Of a DNA stretch of 64,000 nucleotides, positions 27,346 to 36,158 are shown piece after piece. Source of the DNA: Sipunculus nudus. Lineage: Eukaryota > Annelida > Sipuncula > Golfingiida > Sipunculidae. Under the pieces are notes generated by a model. It worked only from the letters and a program-made list of their open reading frames with translations. It was not told the origin of the DNA and ran no database searches. Made by a program: the position numbers and the translations under genes. The stretch lies in assembly GCA_026874595.1 (NCBI GenBank), contig JAPPUL010000068.1, positions 1,811,001 through 1,875,000 of the forward strand. Reading direction: 5' to 3'. Numbering within the stretch: the stretch's first letter is position 1; each line of letters opens with the position of its first letter.

Positions 27346-29364
27346 ATGGATAATAGTTATTATTGTGAGCATAAGAATTTATGTTCTTTAAGTTTGAAAG
27401 CACTTGGGAAGAAGAATATGGTATTAATCATGCCCTGTTTATCGTTTCCAATAAGCAAAGAACGTGATACAGGAGTGGGCTCACCCTACACAAAAAGCGC
27501 CCGAGATTTCCTATTATTTTTAAAAGGGTATGGAATAAACGCTCTACAGTTGACGCCGAAAGGGCTAACTAGCAAGGGGGACGCATCTCCCTACAGAAGT
27601 AGTATATTCTCAAGACATTTTCTATTAATAGATTTATATGCTTTAACAAGAGAGTCCTGGTGTAGTCTTCTTAAGGGTGAGATTTTCGAAGATATAGTAA
27701 GAGGAAAGCCTAAAGAAAGCCCAGATAGGATTAGCTATGAGTATGCATATGATGAATATATAAGTGCCTTAAAGGAAGCTTATAAAGAGTTTAAAAGGAA
27801 GCTTACTAAGGTTAAGCGGGATGGGTTAGGAGGAGCAAAAGAAGAGGGGGAGAGGCTTTTCAATCTTGAGGGGGAGTATAAAGAATTTGTAAAAAGCAAT
27901 ATAGATTATTTATATTCAGATGGACTATATTACGTCTTAAGCCTAAAGAATAGAAGCGATGATTGGATACATGGATGGGGAGATGAGGACAAGGAACTTG
28001 GTAAGGTAGTAAGAGCAAAGCTTCGTGGTAGAGGACAAGATGGGGTATTAGAAGGTCATTTAAAGGTGATAGAGGCTGAATATAGGGAAGAGCTAGACTT
28101 TTATTATTTCATACAGTATATAGAGAACAAACAAAGCGCTAAATTTACAAAATATGCAAAAGAGCAAGGGATAAAAATATTTGGAGACAGTCAAGTATCG
28201 CCTTCAAATATGGACATATGGTCGAACCAAGATATATTTTTAGAGGGGTATTGTATGGGAGTGCCGCCGGATTATTTTTCTGATAAGGGGCAAGCCTGGG
28301 GTTTCCCGGTTTTAGATCCAGATAAGTTGTTTAATAATGTAGAGCTATCAGAAAAGGCAGAGTATAAGCTATCAAATAATCTTGGAGAAGGAGGAGAGTT
28401 TTTGCGTCGTAAGTTTCTAAGAATATTCAAAGATAGTGTAGGAGTTAGAATAGATCATATAATAGGGTTAATAGATCCATGGGTATACAAGGTGGGGGGA
28501 GGGGAGGGAGGAAGTGTATCCGGGAGCCGATTATATTCGTCTCCTGACGATATTGAGTTAAGAGGCTATTCGCATATAGATGAGAGTAAGATATCAGAAG
28601 AATATAAAGAGAGATGGGCAGAGAAACGAGTATCAAATTTAGATGAAGAAGAGGTTAAAAGGTATGGACAAATACTTGAGATAATCTTTTCATCAGGACA
28701 AGAGATACATGGTAGTGATTATGAACTAATATGCGAAGATCTAGGGACGCTGACGTATCCGGTAATTAAAGTAATGGAGAGATATAGTTTAGGAGGAATA
28801 CGTCTAACAGAGTTTGTAAATCCAGAAGATAAAGAACATATATACAGAGGCAAAAACGTATCTAAAAAGGATTGGATAATAGCGGGAACCCATGATAATG
28901 ACACATTAATAGGTTTTTTTGAAAGCATGAGTATAGAAGATAGGAAAAAACATACAAGGATGCTTTGTGAGGATTTAAATATTGCTACAGAGGGAGAAGG
29001 GCTAAGAGAAGATATACTAAGTTCTTTATCAGAAGATATAAATAAGATGGTAGAGTTAAAGTTATCAGAATTACTTTTTAGTGAGTCTGAGAATGTACAA
29101 ATTATGTTTACAGATATGTTTAAGTATAAGGAGAGATATAACATGCCCTCGAGTGTAAGTAAAAGCAACTGGACACTTAGATTACGTAGTGAACATATAG
29201 TAAAGGCAAATGATTTTAGTAAAGATCATGTAGAAGGATTAGGAGTTATAGATTTACCAAAGATATTAGAACTTGCGATAAAGGGTAGAGGGAAGGCGTT
29301 TTTAGAGGATAATGCGACTTTTTTAAAGCAGATAAAAAAGCTAAGAGCAAAAAGGGGGTCTTAA
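27346..29364 (+). CDS. malQ: 4-alpha-glucanotransferase (amylomaltase, MalQ)
   Basis: A GH77 enzyme of 672 residues that transfers glucan chains between maltodextrins. The fold markers are NALQLTPKGLTSKGDASPY, the WSNQDIFLEGYCMGVPPDYFS segment, and GQAWGFPVLDP. The catalytic residues are in place: nucleophile Asp in VRIDHIIGL, acid/base Glu in ICEDLGTLTYPV, and Asp in AGTHDNDT. Length is near the E. coli enzyme and longer than the short 500-residue forms. ATG 27346 lies 100 bases from the divergent hemW start, so both promoters should be in that gap. It precedes mfd by five bases. Confidence 0.92.
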   Translation: MDNSYYCEHKNLCSLSLKALGKKNMVLIMPCLSFPISKERDTGVGSPYTKSARDFLLFLKGYGINALQLTPKGLTSKGDASPYRSSIFSRHFLLIDLYALTRESWCSLLKGEIFEDIVRGKPKESPDRISYEYAYDEYISALKEAYKEFKRKLTKVKRDGLGGAKEEGERLFNLEGEYKEFVKSNIDYLYSDGLYYVLSLKNRSDDWIHGWGDEDKELGKVVRAKLRGRGQDGVLEGHLKVIEAEYREELDFYYFIQYIENKQSAKFTKYAKEQGIKIFGDSQVSPSNMDIWSNQDIFLEGYCMGVPPDYFSDKGQAWGFPVLDPDKLFNNVELSEKAEYKLSNNLGEGGEFLRRKFLRIFKDSVGVRIDHIIGLIDPWVYKVGGGEGGSVSGSRLYSSPDDIELRGYSHIDESKISEEYKERWAEKRVSNLDEEEVKRYGQILEIIFSSGQEIHGSDYELICEDLGTLTYPVIKVMERYSLGGIRLTEFVNPEDKEHIYRGKNVSKKDWIIAGTHDNDTLIGFFESMSIEDRKKHTRMLCEDLNIATEGEGLREDILSSLSEDINKMVELKLSELLFSESENVQIMFTDMFKYKERYNMPSSVSKSNWTLRLRSEHIVKANDFSKDHVEGLGVIDLPKILELAIKGRGKAFLEDNATFLKQIKKLRAKRGS

Positions 29365-29369
29365 AGCGG

Positions 29370-32300
29370 GTGTGGATAGAAGGTATAAACGAGCGTATAG
29401 TTGACTCAGAATACAAAAGCCTTAAGAGAGCTATTATGGGGGGGGATGGTGATGTTGGGAGGGATGGATTTGACCTACGGCTTGGCAATATATATAGTAG
29501 TGCCAGTAGTTTAGTAATCTCTAAGTTATTTTTAGAAACAGATAAAAACTTTGTAGTAGTGACAAAGACAGCAGAGAAAGCAGAACGTGTATACGAAGAC
29601 TTACTAAGCTTCCAAGGGGCAGGGAAAAGAGGGAGAGAGAAAAGAGGGCCAGAGAAAAGAAGTTTTGGTAAAATATATTATTTTCCGGCGTGGGAGATAC
29701 TCCCTTACGAAGGGCGCTCACCGTTTTATGACATAGTACACACGCGTATAGAAGTATTACATAATCTAATGTATGAATCCCGGAGCGTGGTAGTAACTCC
29801 GGTAGTAAACCTATTAAAGAGGATAATCCCGAAGCAAGTCTTTTCTGGAGAGTATATAAAGCTAAAAGCAAACGAGAAGTTTGAGTATAAAAAGACTTTG
29901 AATGATTTAATAGAACTTGGTTATACAAAAGAGAACAAAGTGGAGGGTTCAGGTAGCTTCGCAATCAAAGGAGGGATAATAGATATATACCCCTCATCGT
30001 ATAGCAATCCAGTAAGGATAGAGTTAAATGATGATATAATAGAGACAATAAGGGTATTTGATGTAGTAAGTCAAAGGTCAAATAGGGCAAAGAAGTTATC
30101 GTATGTGGAGATATTACCTCAGCGAGAATTAATCTTCACGCAAGAGAGTGTATTAGAAGCCCAACGTAGTATTAAAAGTGCGTATGGAGGGCGAGAGGAG
30201 TATAATGGGGAAGTAGAAAAGATACTATCGAAGATAAAGTCTCGTGAATATTTTCAAGGAGTAGAGCAGCTATTACCGTTTTTCTATAGTGAAAAAAGTA
30301 CGTTACTAGATTATATAGATATGGATAGGAGCGTATTTGTCTTAAATGAGGAAGTAGAGCTTAGAAAGCGCGGGGAGGAACTATATGCAGAATGTGAAAG
30401 GCTTTATAATAGGGAATATAGAGAAGGAACAAAAGTAAGGCTAAAAGCGTTGCCTTCGAGTATGTACGAAAGGTATGAGGCTCAAAAGGAGCGGTTAAAG
30501 AACAAGTTATACATAAGCGAATTTCCATTTATGAAGGGCAAGGAGGATATGGGAAAGGATGTGGGAAAGGATGTAAGTTTAAAAGCTTCAAGTTCTAATG
30601 AGAAGATAAAATATTATGATATAAAGACAAGTTCAACGGAAGCGTATCTAGGAACGGTATCGGTATTCAAGGAAAGGATAAAGAAAAAAGTATTAGAAGA
30701 GGGCTATACAATATACATACTAGCACCACATAAAGGTCATGCAAGACGACTATATGATGTATTAAGAGATTTAGAACCGGCTTTAGAGGATGAGAGTGAA
30801 GATGTAGCTAACGTAGGGAACGCAGGGTCTGAATTGGGGGAAGGGGGGATTAAAATATGTGTAGGAGATATTGCGGGAGGGTTTGGATTTATAGGAGAGA
30901 GTAAGACGCTTGTAATATTAGATAGAGAGATATTCGGTCGCAGCAGGAGTTTAAGGAGGCGGTTAAAGAAGGTAAGTTCAAGTCCAATAGAGAGTTTTTA
31001 TGATTTAAATAAAGGGGACATGGTAGTACATATAAATTATGGTATAGGTCGTTATCTTGGGATAGAGATGGTAGAAGTACTTGGACAGCAAAAAGATAGT
31101 GTGCTATTGGAGTATGCAGAAGCTGAGAAGTTGTATGTTCCTGTTGAGCAATTAAACTTGGTACAAAAGTACATAGGAGCCTCAGGAGATAAAGTAAGAC
31201 TTGACAAACTGGGAAGTAATAGATGGGAAAAACGGAAAGCCCAAGTAAAGAAGGAGATAGAGGAGATAGCAAAGGATCTGTTAAATTTATACGCAAAACG
31301 CAAAAGTATGAAAGGCTATTCATTTGGAGGAGATACAAAGTGGCAATACGAGTTTGAATATGGTTTTGAATATGAGGAGACTCCAGACCAACTAAAGGCG
31401 GTAAAAGAGATAAAAGAGGATATGGAAAAGGTAGAGATTATGGATAGGCTAATATGCGGAGACGTAGGTTTTGGCAAGACGGAGGTATCACTTAGGGCAG
31501 CATTCAAAGCGGTAATGTCAGGACGTCAGGTTGCATATTTGGTTCCGACCACGATATTATGCGAACAACATTATAGAACTATGATTAGTAGATTTGAGTT
31601 ATACCCGGTAAAGATAAAGATGTTGTCTCGTGTACAAAGTAAGAAGGAACAAAGGGAGATATTAGAGGGGTTAAGCAAAGGGAAAGTAGACATAGTAATT
31701 GGAACACATAGAATACTATCAAAGGACGTAGAATTCTTGCGCCTAGGCTTATTGGTAATAGATGAAGAACAACGTTTTGGAGTACGTCATAAAGAAGCGA
31801 TAAAACGACTTAGAACGGGAGTAGATGTGCTATCGATGTCAGCAACTCCGATACCGAGGACCTTACACATGTCGTTGATAAAAGTAAGGAATATGAGTAT
31901 AATAGACACCCCCCCAGATAGCAGGAGTCCGATAGAAACCTACACAACAGAATTTAATGAAGAGATAATAAAGGACGCAGTAGAAAGAGAGATATCGCGA
32001 GAAGGACAAGTATTTTTCATATATAACAGGATAAAACACATAAAGAGTTTTGCCAGATTTATAAATGGATTGGTAGATGGAGTTAGGGTATGCGTTGTAC
32101 ATGGACAAATGGATGAGGATGAGGTAGAGAAGGTATTGCTAGATTTTATAGAGAGAAGATACGACATACTAGTAAGCACAACGATATTAGAATCAGGAAT
32201 AGACATACCAAATGCAAACACAATACTAATAGACAGGGCAGACACTTTAGGGCTTGCACAATTATACCAGTTGAGGGGGCGAGTGGGACGAGGGGGACGC

Positions 32301-33017
32301 AAAGCATATTGCTATTTATTCTATCCCCAAGACAGGGCACTAAGCGAGATAGCCCAAAAGCGCTTATCAGTAGTAAATGAGTATACAGATTTGGGGAGTG
32401 GATTTAAGATAGCGATGAAAGACATGGAATTTCGAGGAGCAGGCAATGTACTTGGCCTTGAACAAAGCGGTAGTATAATGAGTATAGGCTTTGAGTTATA
32501 CTGCAAGTTATTAGATAATGCGATAAAAGAGCTTGAAAGCAAAGGAGAGCTTGGTATAGATGCGGCAGTTGGAGATGTATACATAGATTTAAATCATGAG
32601 ACATTTATCCCGGATGAGTATATATCAGATGAGCGACAAAAGATAGAGTTATATAAGAAGATAATGGAGGTAGGGGAGGAGGGGGATATTTTGAGAATAA
32701 GGGATGAATTTGAAGATAGATTTGGGAAACTGCCTGAGTGTGTAAAGATGTTGTTAAAGGAATGCGAGCTTAAGGTAAGAGGTAAGGCATTGGGTATAGA
32801 ATCGATAGTGGAGCGAGGGGGGGAGGTATCGATAATATTTAATGGAGGTGGGAAGTTCTTGAACGTAGAAAACATAGTAGAGCTTGCAACAGAATCAAAA
32901 GATATAATTAAAATAGATCCTCAAAAAAGTAATTATCTTTATATAAGCGTAAACGGGCTTCAGCTAGAAGCTAAGATAGAAGTGCTAAAGGATGTATTGC
33001 TAAAATTAGGAAAGTAA
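29370..33017 (+). CDS. mfd: Mfd, transcription-repair coupling factor
   Basis: The 1215-residue ATPase starts at GTG 29370, five bases after malQ. Mfd pushes stalled RNA polymerase off DNA and recruits UvrA. Visible parts: UvrB-like N-terminus (IYYFPAWEILPYEGRSPF), RNAP-interacting CarD-like domain (GDMVVHINYGIGRYLGIE, about residue 550), then the RecG-like translocase: Walker A GDVGFGKT at 697-704, DEEQ at 798-801, SATPIPRTLHMS, ILESGIDIPNANTI and QLRGRVGRGG. The TRCF C-terminal domain (DVYIDLNHETFIPDEYISDE) is complete. A short Lys/Gly-rich insert lies near residue 395. Confidence 0.97.
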   Translation: MWIEGINERIVDSEYKSLKRAIMGGDGDVGRDGFDLRLGNIYSSASSLVISKLFLETDKNFVVVTKTAEKAERVYEDLLSFQGAGKRGREKRGPEKRSFGKIYYFPAWEILPYEGRSPFYDIVHTRIEVLHNLMYESRSVVVTPVVNLLKRIIPKQVFSGEYIKLKANEKFEYKKTLNDLIELGYTKENKVEGSGSFAIKGGIIDIYPSSYSNPVRIELNDDIIETIRVFDVVSQRSNRAKKLSYVEILPQRELIFTQESVLEAQRSIKSAYGGREEYNGEVEKILSKIKSREYFQGVEQLLPFFYSEKSTLLDYIDMDRSVFVLNEEVELRKRGEELYAECERLYNREYREGTKVRLKALPSSMYERYEAQKERLKNKLYISEFPFMKGKEDMGKDVGKDVSLKASSSNEKIKYYDIKTSSTEAYLGTVSVFKERIKKKVLEEGYTIYILAPHKGHARRLYDVLRDLEPALEDESEDVANVGNAGSELGEGGIKICVGDIAGGFGFIGESKTLVILDREIFGRSRSLRRRLKKVSSSPIESFYDLNKGDMVVHINYGIGRYLGIEMVEVLGQQKDSVLLEYAEAEKLYVPVEQLNLVQKYIGASGDKVRLDKLGSNRWEKRKAQVKKEIEEIAKDLLNLYAKRKSMKGYSFGGDTKWQYEFEYGFEYEETPDQLKAVKEIKEDMEKVEIMDRLICGDVGFGKTEVSLRAAFKAVMSGRQVAYLVPTTILCEQHYRTMISRFELYPVKIKMLSRVQSKKEQREILEGLSKGKVDIVIGTHRILSKDVEFLRLGLLVIDEEQRFGVRHKEAIKRLRTGVDVLSMSATPIPRTLHMSLIKVRNMSIIDTPPDSRSPIETYTTEFNEEIIKDAVEREISREGQVFFIYNRIKHIKSFARFINGLVDGVRVCVVHGQMDEDEVEKVLLDFIERRYDILVSTTILESGIDIPNANTILIDRADTLGLAQLYQLRGRVGRGGRKAYCYLFYPQDRALSEIAQKRLSVVNEYTDLGSGFKIAMKDMEFRGAGNVLGLEQSGSIMSIGFELYCKLLDNAIKELESKGELGIDAAVGDVYIDLNHETFIPDEYISDERQKIELYKKIMEVGEEGDILRIRDEFEDRFGKLPECVKMLLKECELKVRGKALGIESIVERGGEVSIIFNGGGKFLNVENIVELATESKDIIKIDPQKSNYLYISVNGLQLEAKIEVLKDVLLKLGK

Positions 33018-33037
33018 GAATAAAAGCGAGAAAAAGG

Positions 33038-34192
33038 ATGCGGATAAAAAGTAGAAGTAATTCTATTCTATTACAAGTACTACAATTATTGATTTATGGC
33101 TTATTTATATTTGTTGTAGATAAGACCCACGGTGTAGAGAGGGCAGATGATGGTAGTTGGGTCTATATAATAGATAAAGAGGCGTATGAATCAAAGTATT
33201 TTGAAAAGGAGTACAAAGTCTTTTTAGAAGTCCTGTCGTTTGGAGGAGCTTCAAAAGCAGCAGTAGAGCTAAAATCGGAGTCAAAAGGGTTTAAGCAGGA
33301 GATATTGGAACGAATAATAAACAACAAATTAACCTATAAGGAAGCGCTTAAAGGGTCGTTTTTTCAAGGAGAAGAGGGTAAAGATTTAATAAAAAGTTTT
33401 TTTAAGATGGGATTAAATCAATATCATATGCACAAACACCTAATGGACAGGATAAAAGTACCAAAAGATAAAAGCGAACTTAAAGAATATTATAAAAAGC
33501 ATATGAGAGGGTCAAAAGCATTATCTGCTGTAGGAGATGCGGATAAAGTAGATTTAAGAGAACTTAAAAGGTTTTATACTACAAATAGATTACAAGAAGA
33601 ATTAACAAAAGAGCTAGTACTTGAACGTCTATCCAGCAGTATATTGGTAAATCAAAGTGTACTAAAGAGTTACTTGTCAAGAAAGCTTAGTAAAAAAGAG
33701 GTTATAGAAGGAGGGAATAAATATTGGTTATTAAAGATAGATAAACAGATAGTAAGTCTAAAAGAGACACTTGGCATAATAGATTTTCATATAAAGAGCC
33801 TAGGCTCGTATGGCTCTTTGGGAGGGGGTTTAGATGTAGAAAAGCAAACAAACTATCTACTATCAACAATAAAGGTAATGGAATTAAGCTATAGATATTG
33901 CCTTCGAGAAGGATATTATAAAGAGGAAGGAGCAAAAGAGTTTATAAACTGGGTACAAGTGAGGTCGATATCGTTATATCATCTAATGAAGGAGGTAATA
34001 GGAGGGGTTAAGATACCAAAGGGAGGAGGTAAAAAAGCAGAAAGAAGAAGGGCTTACATGAGCAAGGTAAAAGAGGCACAAGATAAACATCTAGAAGAGT
34101 TAAAATTAAGACATAAAGTAAAGATAAGCAAAAAGTATTTTGAAACACAAGCAGATAGGATAGAAGCAGAGATTTTAAAGGGTATTAATTAG
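33038..34192 (+). CDS. Secreted protein of unknown function downstream of mfd
   Basis: The 384-residue protein has a signal-like N-terminus (LLQVLQLLIYGLFIFVV after a basic start) and a highly charged, mostly helical, Lys/Glu/Leu-rich body. It resembles its neighbour at 34214 in general layout: a helical first half, a short YWLLKI beta element near residue 230 (YWLYRI in the neighbour), then a helical end. This loosely recalls SurA-type chaperone N-domains, but no PpiC domain is visible, so I do not assign a function. AAAAAGG directly before ATG 33038 is a tight ribosome site. Confidence 0.7.
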   Translation: MRIKSRSNSILLQVLQLLIYGLFIFVVDKTHGVERADDGSWVYIIDKEAYESKYFEKEYKVFLEVLSFGGASKAAVELKSESKGFKQEILERIINNKLTYKEALKGSFFQGEEGKDLIKSFFKMGLNQYHMHKHLMDRIKVPKDKSELKEYYKKHMRGSKALSAVGDADKVDLRELKRFYTTNRLQEELTKELVLERLSSSILVNQSVLKSYLSRKLSKKEVIEGGNKYWLLKIDKQIVSLKETLGIIDFHIKSLGSYGSLGGGLDVEKQTNYLLSTIKVMELSYRYCLREGYYKEEGAKEFINWVQVRSISLYHLMKEVIGGVKIPKGGGKKAERRRAYMSKVKEAQDKHLEELKLRHKVKISKKYFETQADRIEAEILKGIN

Positions 34193-34213
34193 GTTTTAAG
34201 ATAAGGAGGGTAA

Positions 34214-35380
34214 ATGTTAAAAATAGTTTTAGAGGCGAAGCAAGCGAAGCTATTGTTATTCAGCGTATGGCTATTGTTAATGATATTCATTACAAATTGT
34301 TCTTCAGGCGGAGGAGAGGAGGAAAGTGCTAAGAAAGGAGAGGAAGGAGTTAGCATAAAGCTTAAAGTAGATGATTATATAGAGGAAATAAATGAAGGAT
34401 TGCTTTCAAGAAGTAAGATGTTACAAGAGGGAGTAAAGCTAGAAAGCAAAGGAGACACGGAATGGGTATTGAATATGGGAGGGGAGAAGGTAAGCGTCTT
34501 AGAATTTGAGGAAAAGTATAATAAATACCGAGCAGAAACAAATAAATCTGAAGACAAACTTAGCTTTGTAATAGTGTTCTTAGAAAAGTATCACATGTTG
34601 GCGCAAGCGGAGAAATATTTTAAGGAAAGAGCTAGTAAAGAGGAGATAGAATTTGTAAAGAAACAGCTTAGAGTGCAAACTTATATGGGAAAGAAGTTAG
34701 GCTTGTGGGATGTGGGTAGTAAGAGAGAAGCTATAAAAGAGAGTGAGCTTATAGGGTTTTATAATGTGCTAAAGAATCAGAAAGGATATAAGAGGTTAAG
34801 ATATGAGAAGGATAAAGAGAAGGTGAAGGAACTTTATAGGATAAATAAAATAAACAAAGCCTACATGGAATTAGATAAAGAAGTAAAAGGCAGATATAGT
34901 ATAGAAATAAATGATGAATGGGAAGGAGGAGTAGTAGATAAATATAAGAGCGGGAAACTAGATATAAAGCAAGCGATTAAATCAGGCGAGCACAAGAAAT
35001 ATTGGTTATATAGGATAAATGTTAAGGGTGGAGGTAAGTTAGAGTTGTATGTACGTGATTTAGAGAAGAAGTTAAGCTTGAGCAAGAAGTTTTTTGGTAT
35101 AGGGGGCAGAGGAGGAGTTAAAGCACTTTCGGAGTCTAGTATAAAGGATAAAGCTAGTGTACTAAATAGTTTTTTAATGGAAGAACTTTTGTATATGGAG
35201 ATAGATAAAGTTTTCGTAGAATCTAATAAGGAGGTCTTAAGAGAGCTATGGGATAAGCTGGTATTAAACTATTATATAAGGAAAAAGCTAGGAATAAGGG
35301 GTTCAGATTATGTAAAGTATATGGAAGAATATATAGATAGAGAGAAGATAGGGGTAAACAGGATATATTTCAAAGGATAA
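34214..35380 (+). CDS. Putative lipoprotein, paralogue-like neighbour of the preceding gene
   Basis: The 388-residue protein has a basic N-terminus, a hydrophobic segment (LLLFSVWLLLMIFI) and a lipobox-like IFITNC followed by SSGGG, so Cys near residue 30 is likely acylated; Asn before Cys is tolerated in spirochaete lipoboxes. The mature chain is helical and Lys/Glu-rich, with VLNMGGEKVSVLEFEEKYNK, similar to the start of SurA/PpiC N-domains, and KKYWLYRINV in the middle. It lacks the PpiC parvulin domain. AAGGAGGG lies before ATG 34214. Its stop codon lies within a 13-base tandem duplication. Confidence 0.7.
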   Translation: MLKIVLEAKQAKLLLFSVWLLLMIFITNCSSGGGEEESAKKGEEGVSIKLKVDDYIEEINEGLLSRSKMLQEGVKLESKGDTEWVLNMGGEKVSVLEFEEKYNKYRAETNKSEDKLSFVIVFLEKYHMLAQAEKYFKERASKEEIEFVKKQLRVQTYMGKKLGLWDVGSKREAIKESELIGFYNVLKNQKGYKRLRYEKDKEKVKELYRINKINKAYMELDKEVKGRYSIEINDEWEGGVVDKYKSGKLDIKQAIKSGEHKKYWLYRINVKGGGKLELYVRDLEKKLSLSKKFFGIGGRGGVKALSESSIKDKASVLNSFLMEELLYMEIDKVFVESNKEVLRELWDKLVLNYYIRKKLGIRGSDYVKYMEEYIDREKIGVNRIYFKG

Positions 35381-35393
35381 TTTCAAAGGATAA
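35368..35393 (+). repeat. Perfect 13-base tandem duplication across a stop codon
   Basis: TTTCAAAGGATAA occurs at 35368-35380 and again at 35381-35393 with no change. The first copy contains the TAA stop of the lipoprotein gene. It is the same type of boundary duplication as at 21752. Confidence 0.9.
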
Positions 35394-35396
35394 ATA

Positions 35397-35412
35397 ATAT
35401 ATATATATATAT
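35397..35412 (+). repeat. (AT)8 dinucleotide tract
   Basis: Eight uninterrupted AT units between the lipoprotein gene and plsY. Tracts of this kind can slip in length and bend DNA; here it lies about 40 bases upstream of the plsY start, where it could affect a promoter. Confidence 0.8.
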
Positions 35413-35451
35413 GTTAATAGAGTGTAGTGTAATGGAGTAATGATATAAGGT

Positions 35452-36093
35452 ATGGATGTAATGCTATTAGACGTGGTTGTGGTTATGTTATTGAGTTATA
35501 TAATAGGCTCATTTCCGACGGGGTATGTTTTAGGTAAAGTATTTCGAGGGATAGACATAAAGGAACGCGGGAGTGGAAATATAGGGGCAACAAACGTGCT
35601 ACGAATACTTGGCCCGACATTAGGAATAGCGACATTGTTAATAGATTTGGGCAAAGGGGTGTTGGCAGTATACATAGCGGGACTAATTATACCTGAAGAG
35701 AGTGTATATGCGGGGTTATGGTATATATTGTCAGGAGTAAGCGTATTGTTGGGCCATACGTTCTCGTTGTGGCTTAATTTCAGAGGTGGCAAAGGAGTAG
35801 CGGTAACGGCAGGCTTTAGCTTATATTTGATGCCAGGAGAGGTATTACTTGCCCTGATAATATTTTTAGTAACAACAGGTATAAGTCGCTATGTATCCTT
35901 AGGTTCACTAATTAGCATAATAGTCCTTCCACTATTAATATATATAAACCTGTTTAATAATACCTGGTCAACGTACAACATATATTTTCTGGTATCAATA
36001 CCGCTTGCCGTAATGATAATAGTAATGCACAGAGAGAATATAAAGAGGATATTCTCAGGGAAGGAGAATAAGATATGTCGCAAGAGAGATTAA
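35452..36093 (+). CDS. plsY: PlsY, acyl-phosphate glycerol-3-phosphate acyltransferase
   Basis: PlsY uses acyl phosphate to acylate glycerol-3-phosphate, the first step of phospholipid synthesis. The 213-residue protein has several membrane helices and the three cytoplasmic motifs: GSFPTGYVLGKV, RGSGNIGATNVLRILG and HTFSLWLNFRGGKGVAV. All expected residues of the GNIGATN and GGKGVA motifs are present. ATG 35452 is used; the ribosome site is weak. It is followed by cheA after 65 bases. Confidence 0.95.
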   Translation: MDVMLLDVVVVMLLSYIIGSFPTGYVLGKVFRGIDIKERGSGNIGATNVLRILGPTLGIATLLIDLGKGVLAVYIAGLIIPEESVYAGLWYILSGVSVLLGHTFSLWLNFRGGKGVAVTAGFSLYLMPGEVLLALIIFLVTTGISRYVSLGSLISIIVLPLLIYINLFNNTWSTYNIYFLVSIPLAVMIIVMHRENIKRIFSGKENKICRKRD

Positions 36094-36158
36094 TAGAGTT
36101 GGAGGATACTATATTGATTTTTAGATTAAATATAAGGATGAGATTAAGGTAAGAAGAA

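Noticed and set aside
27247-27372. 42-residue hydrophobic extension of HemW
   Set aside because: HemW begins directly before the PALYIHIPFC motif; the extension would run over the malQ start.
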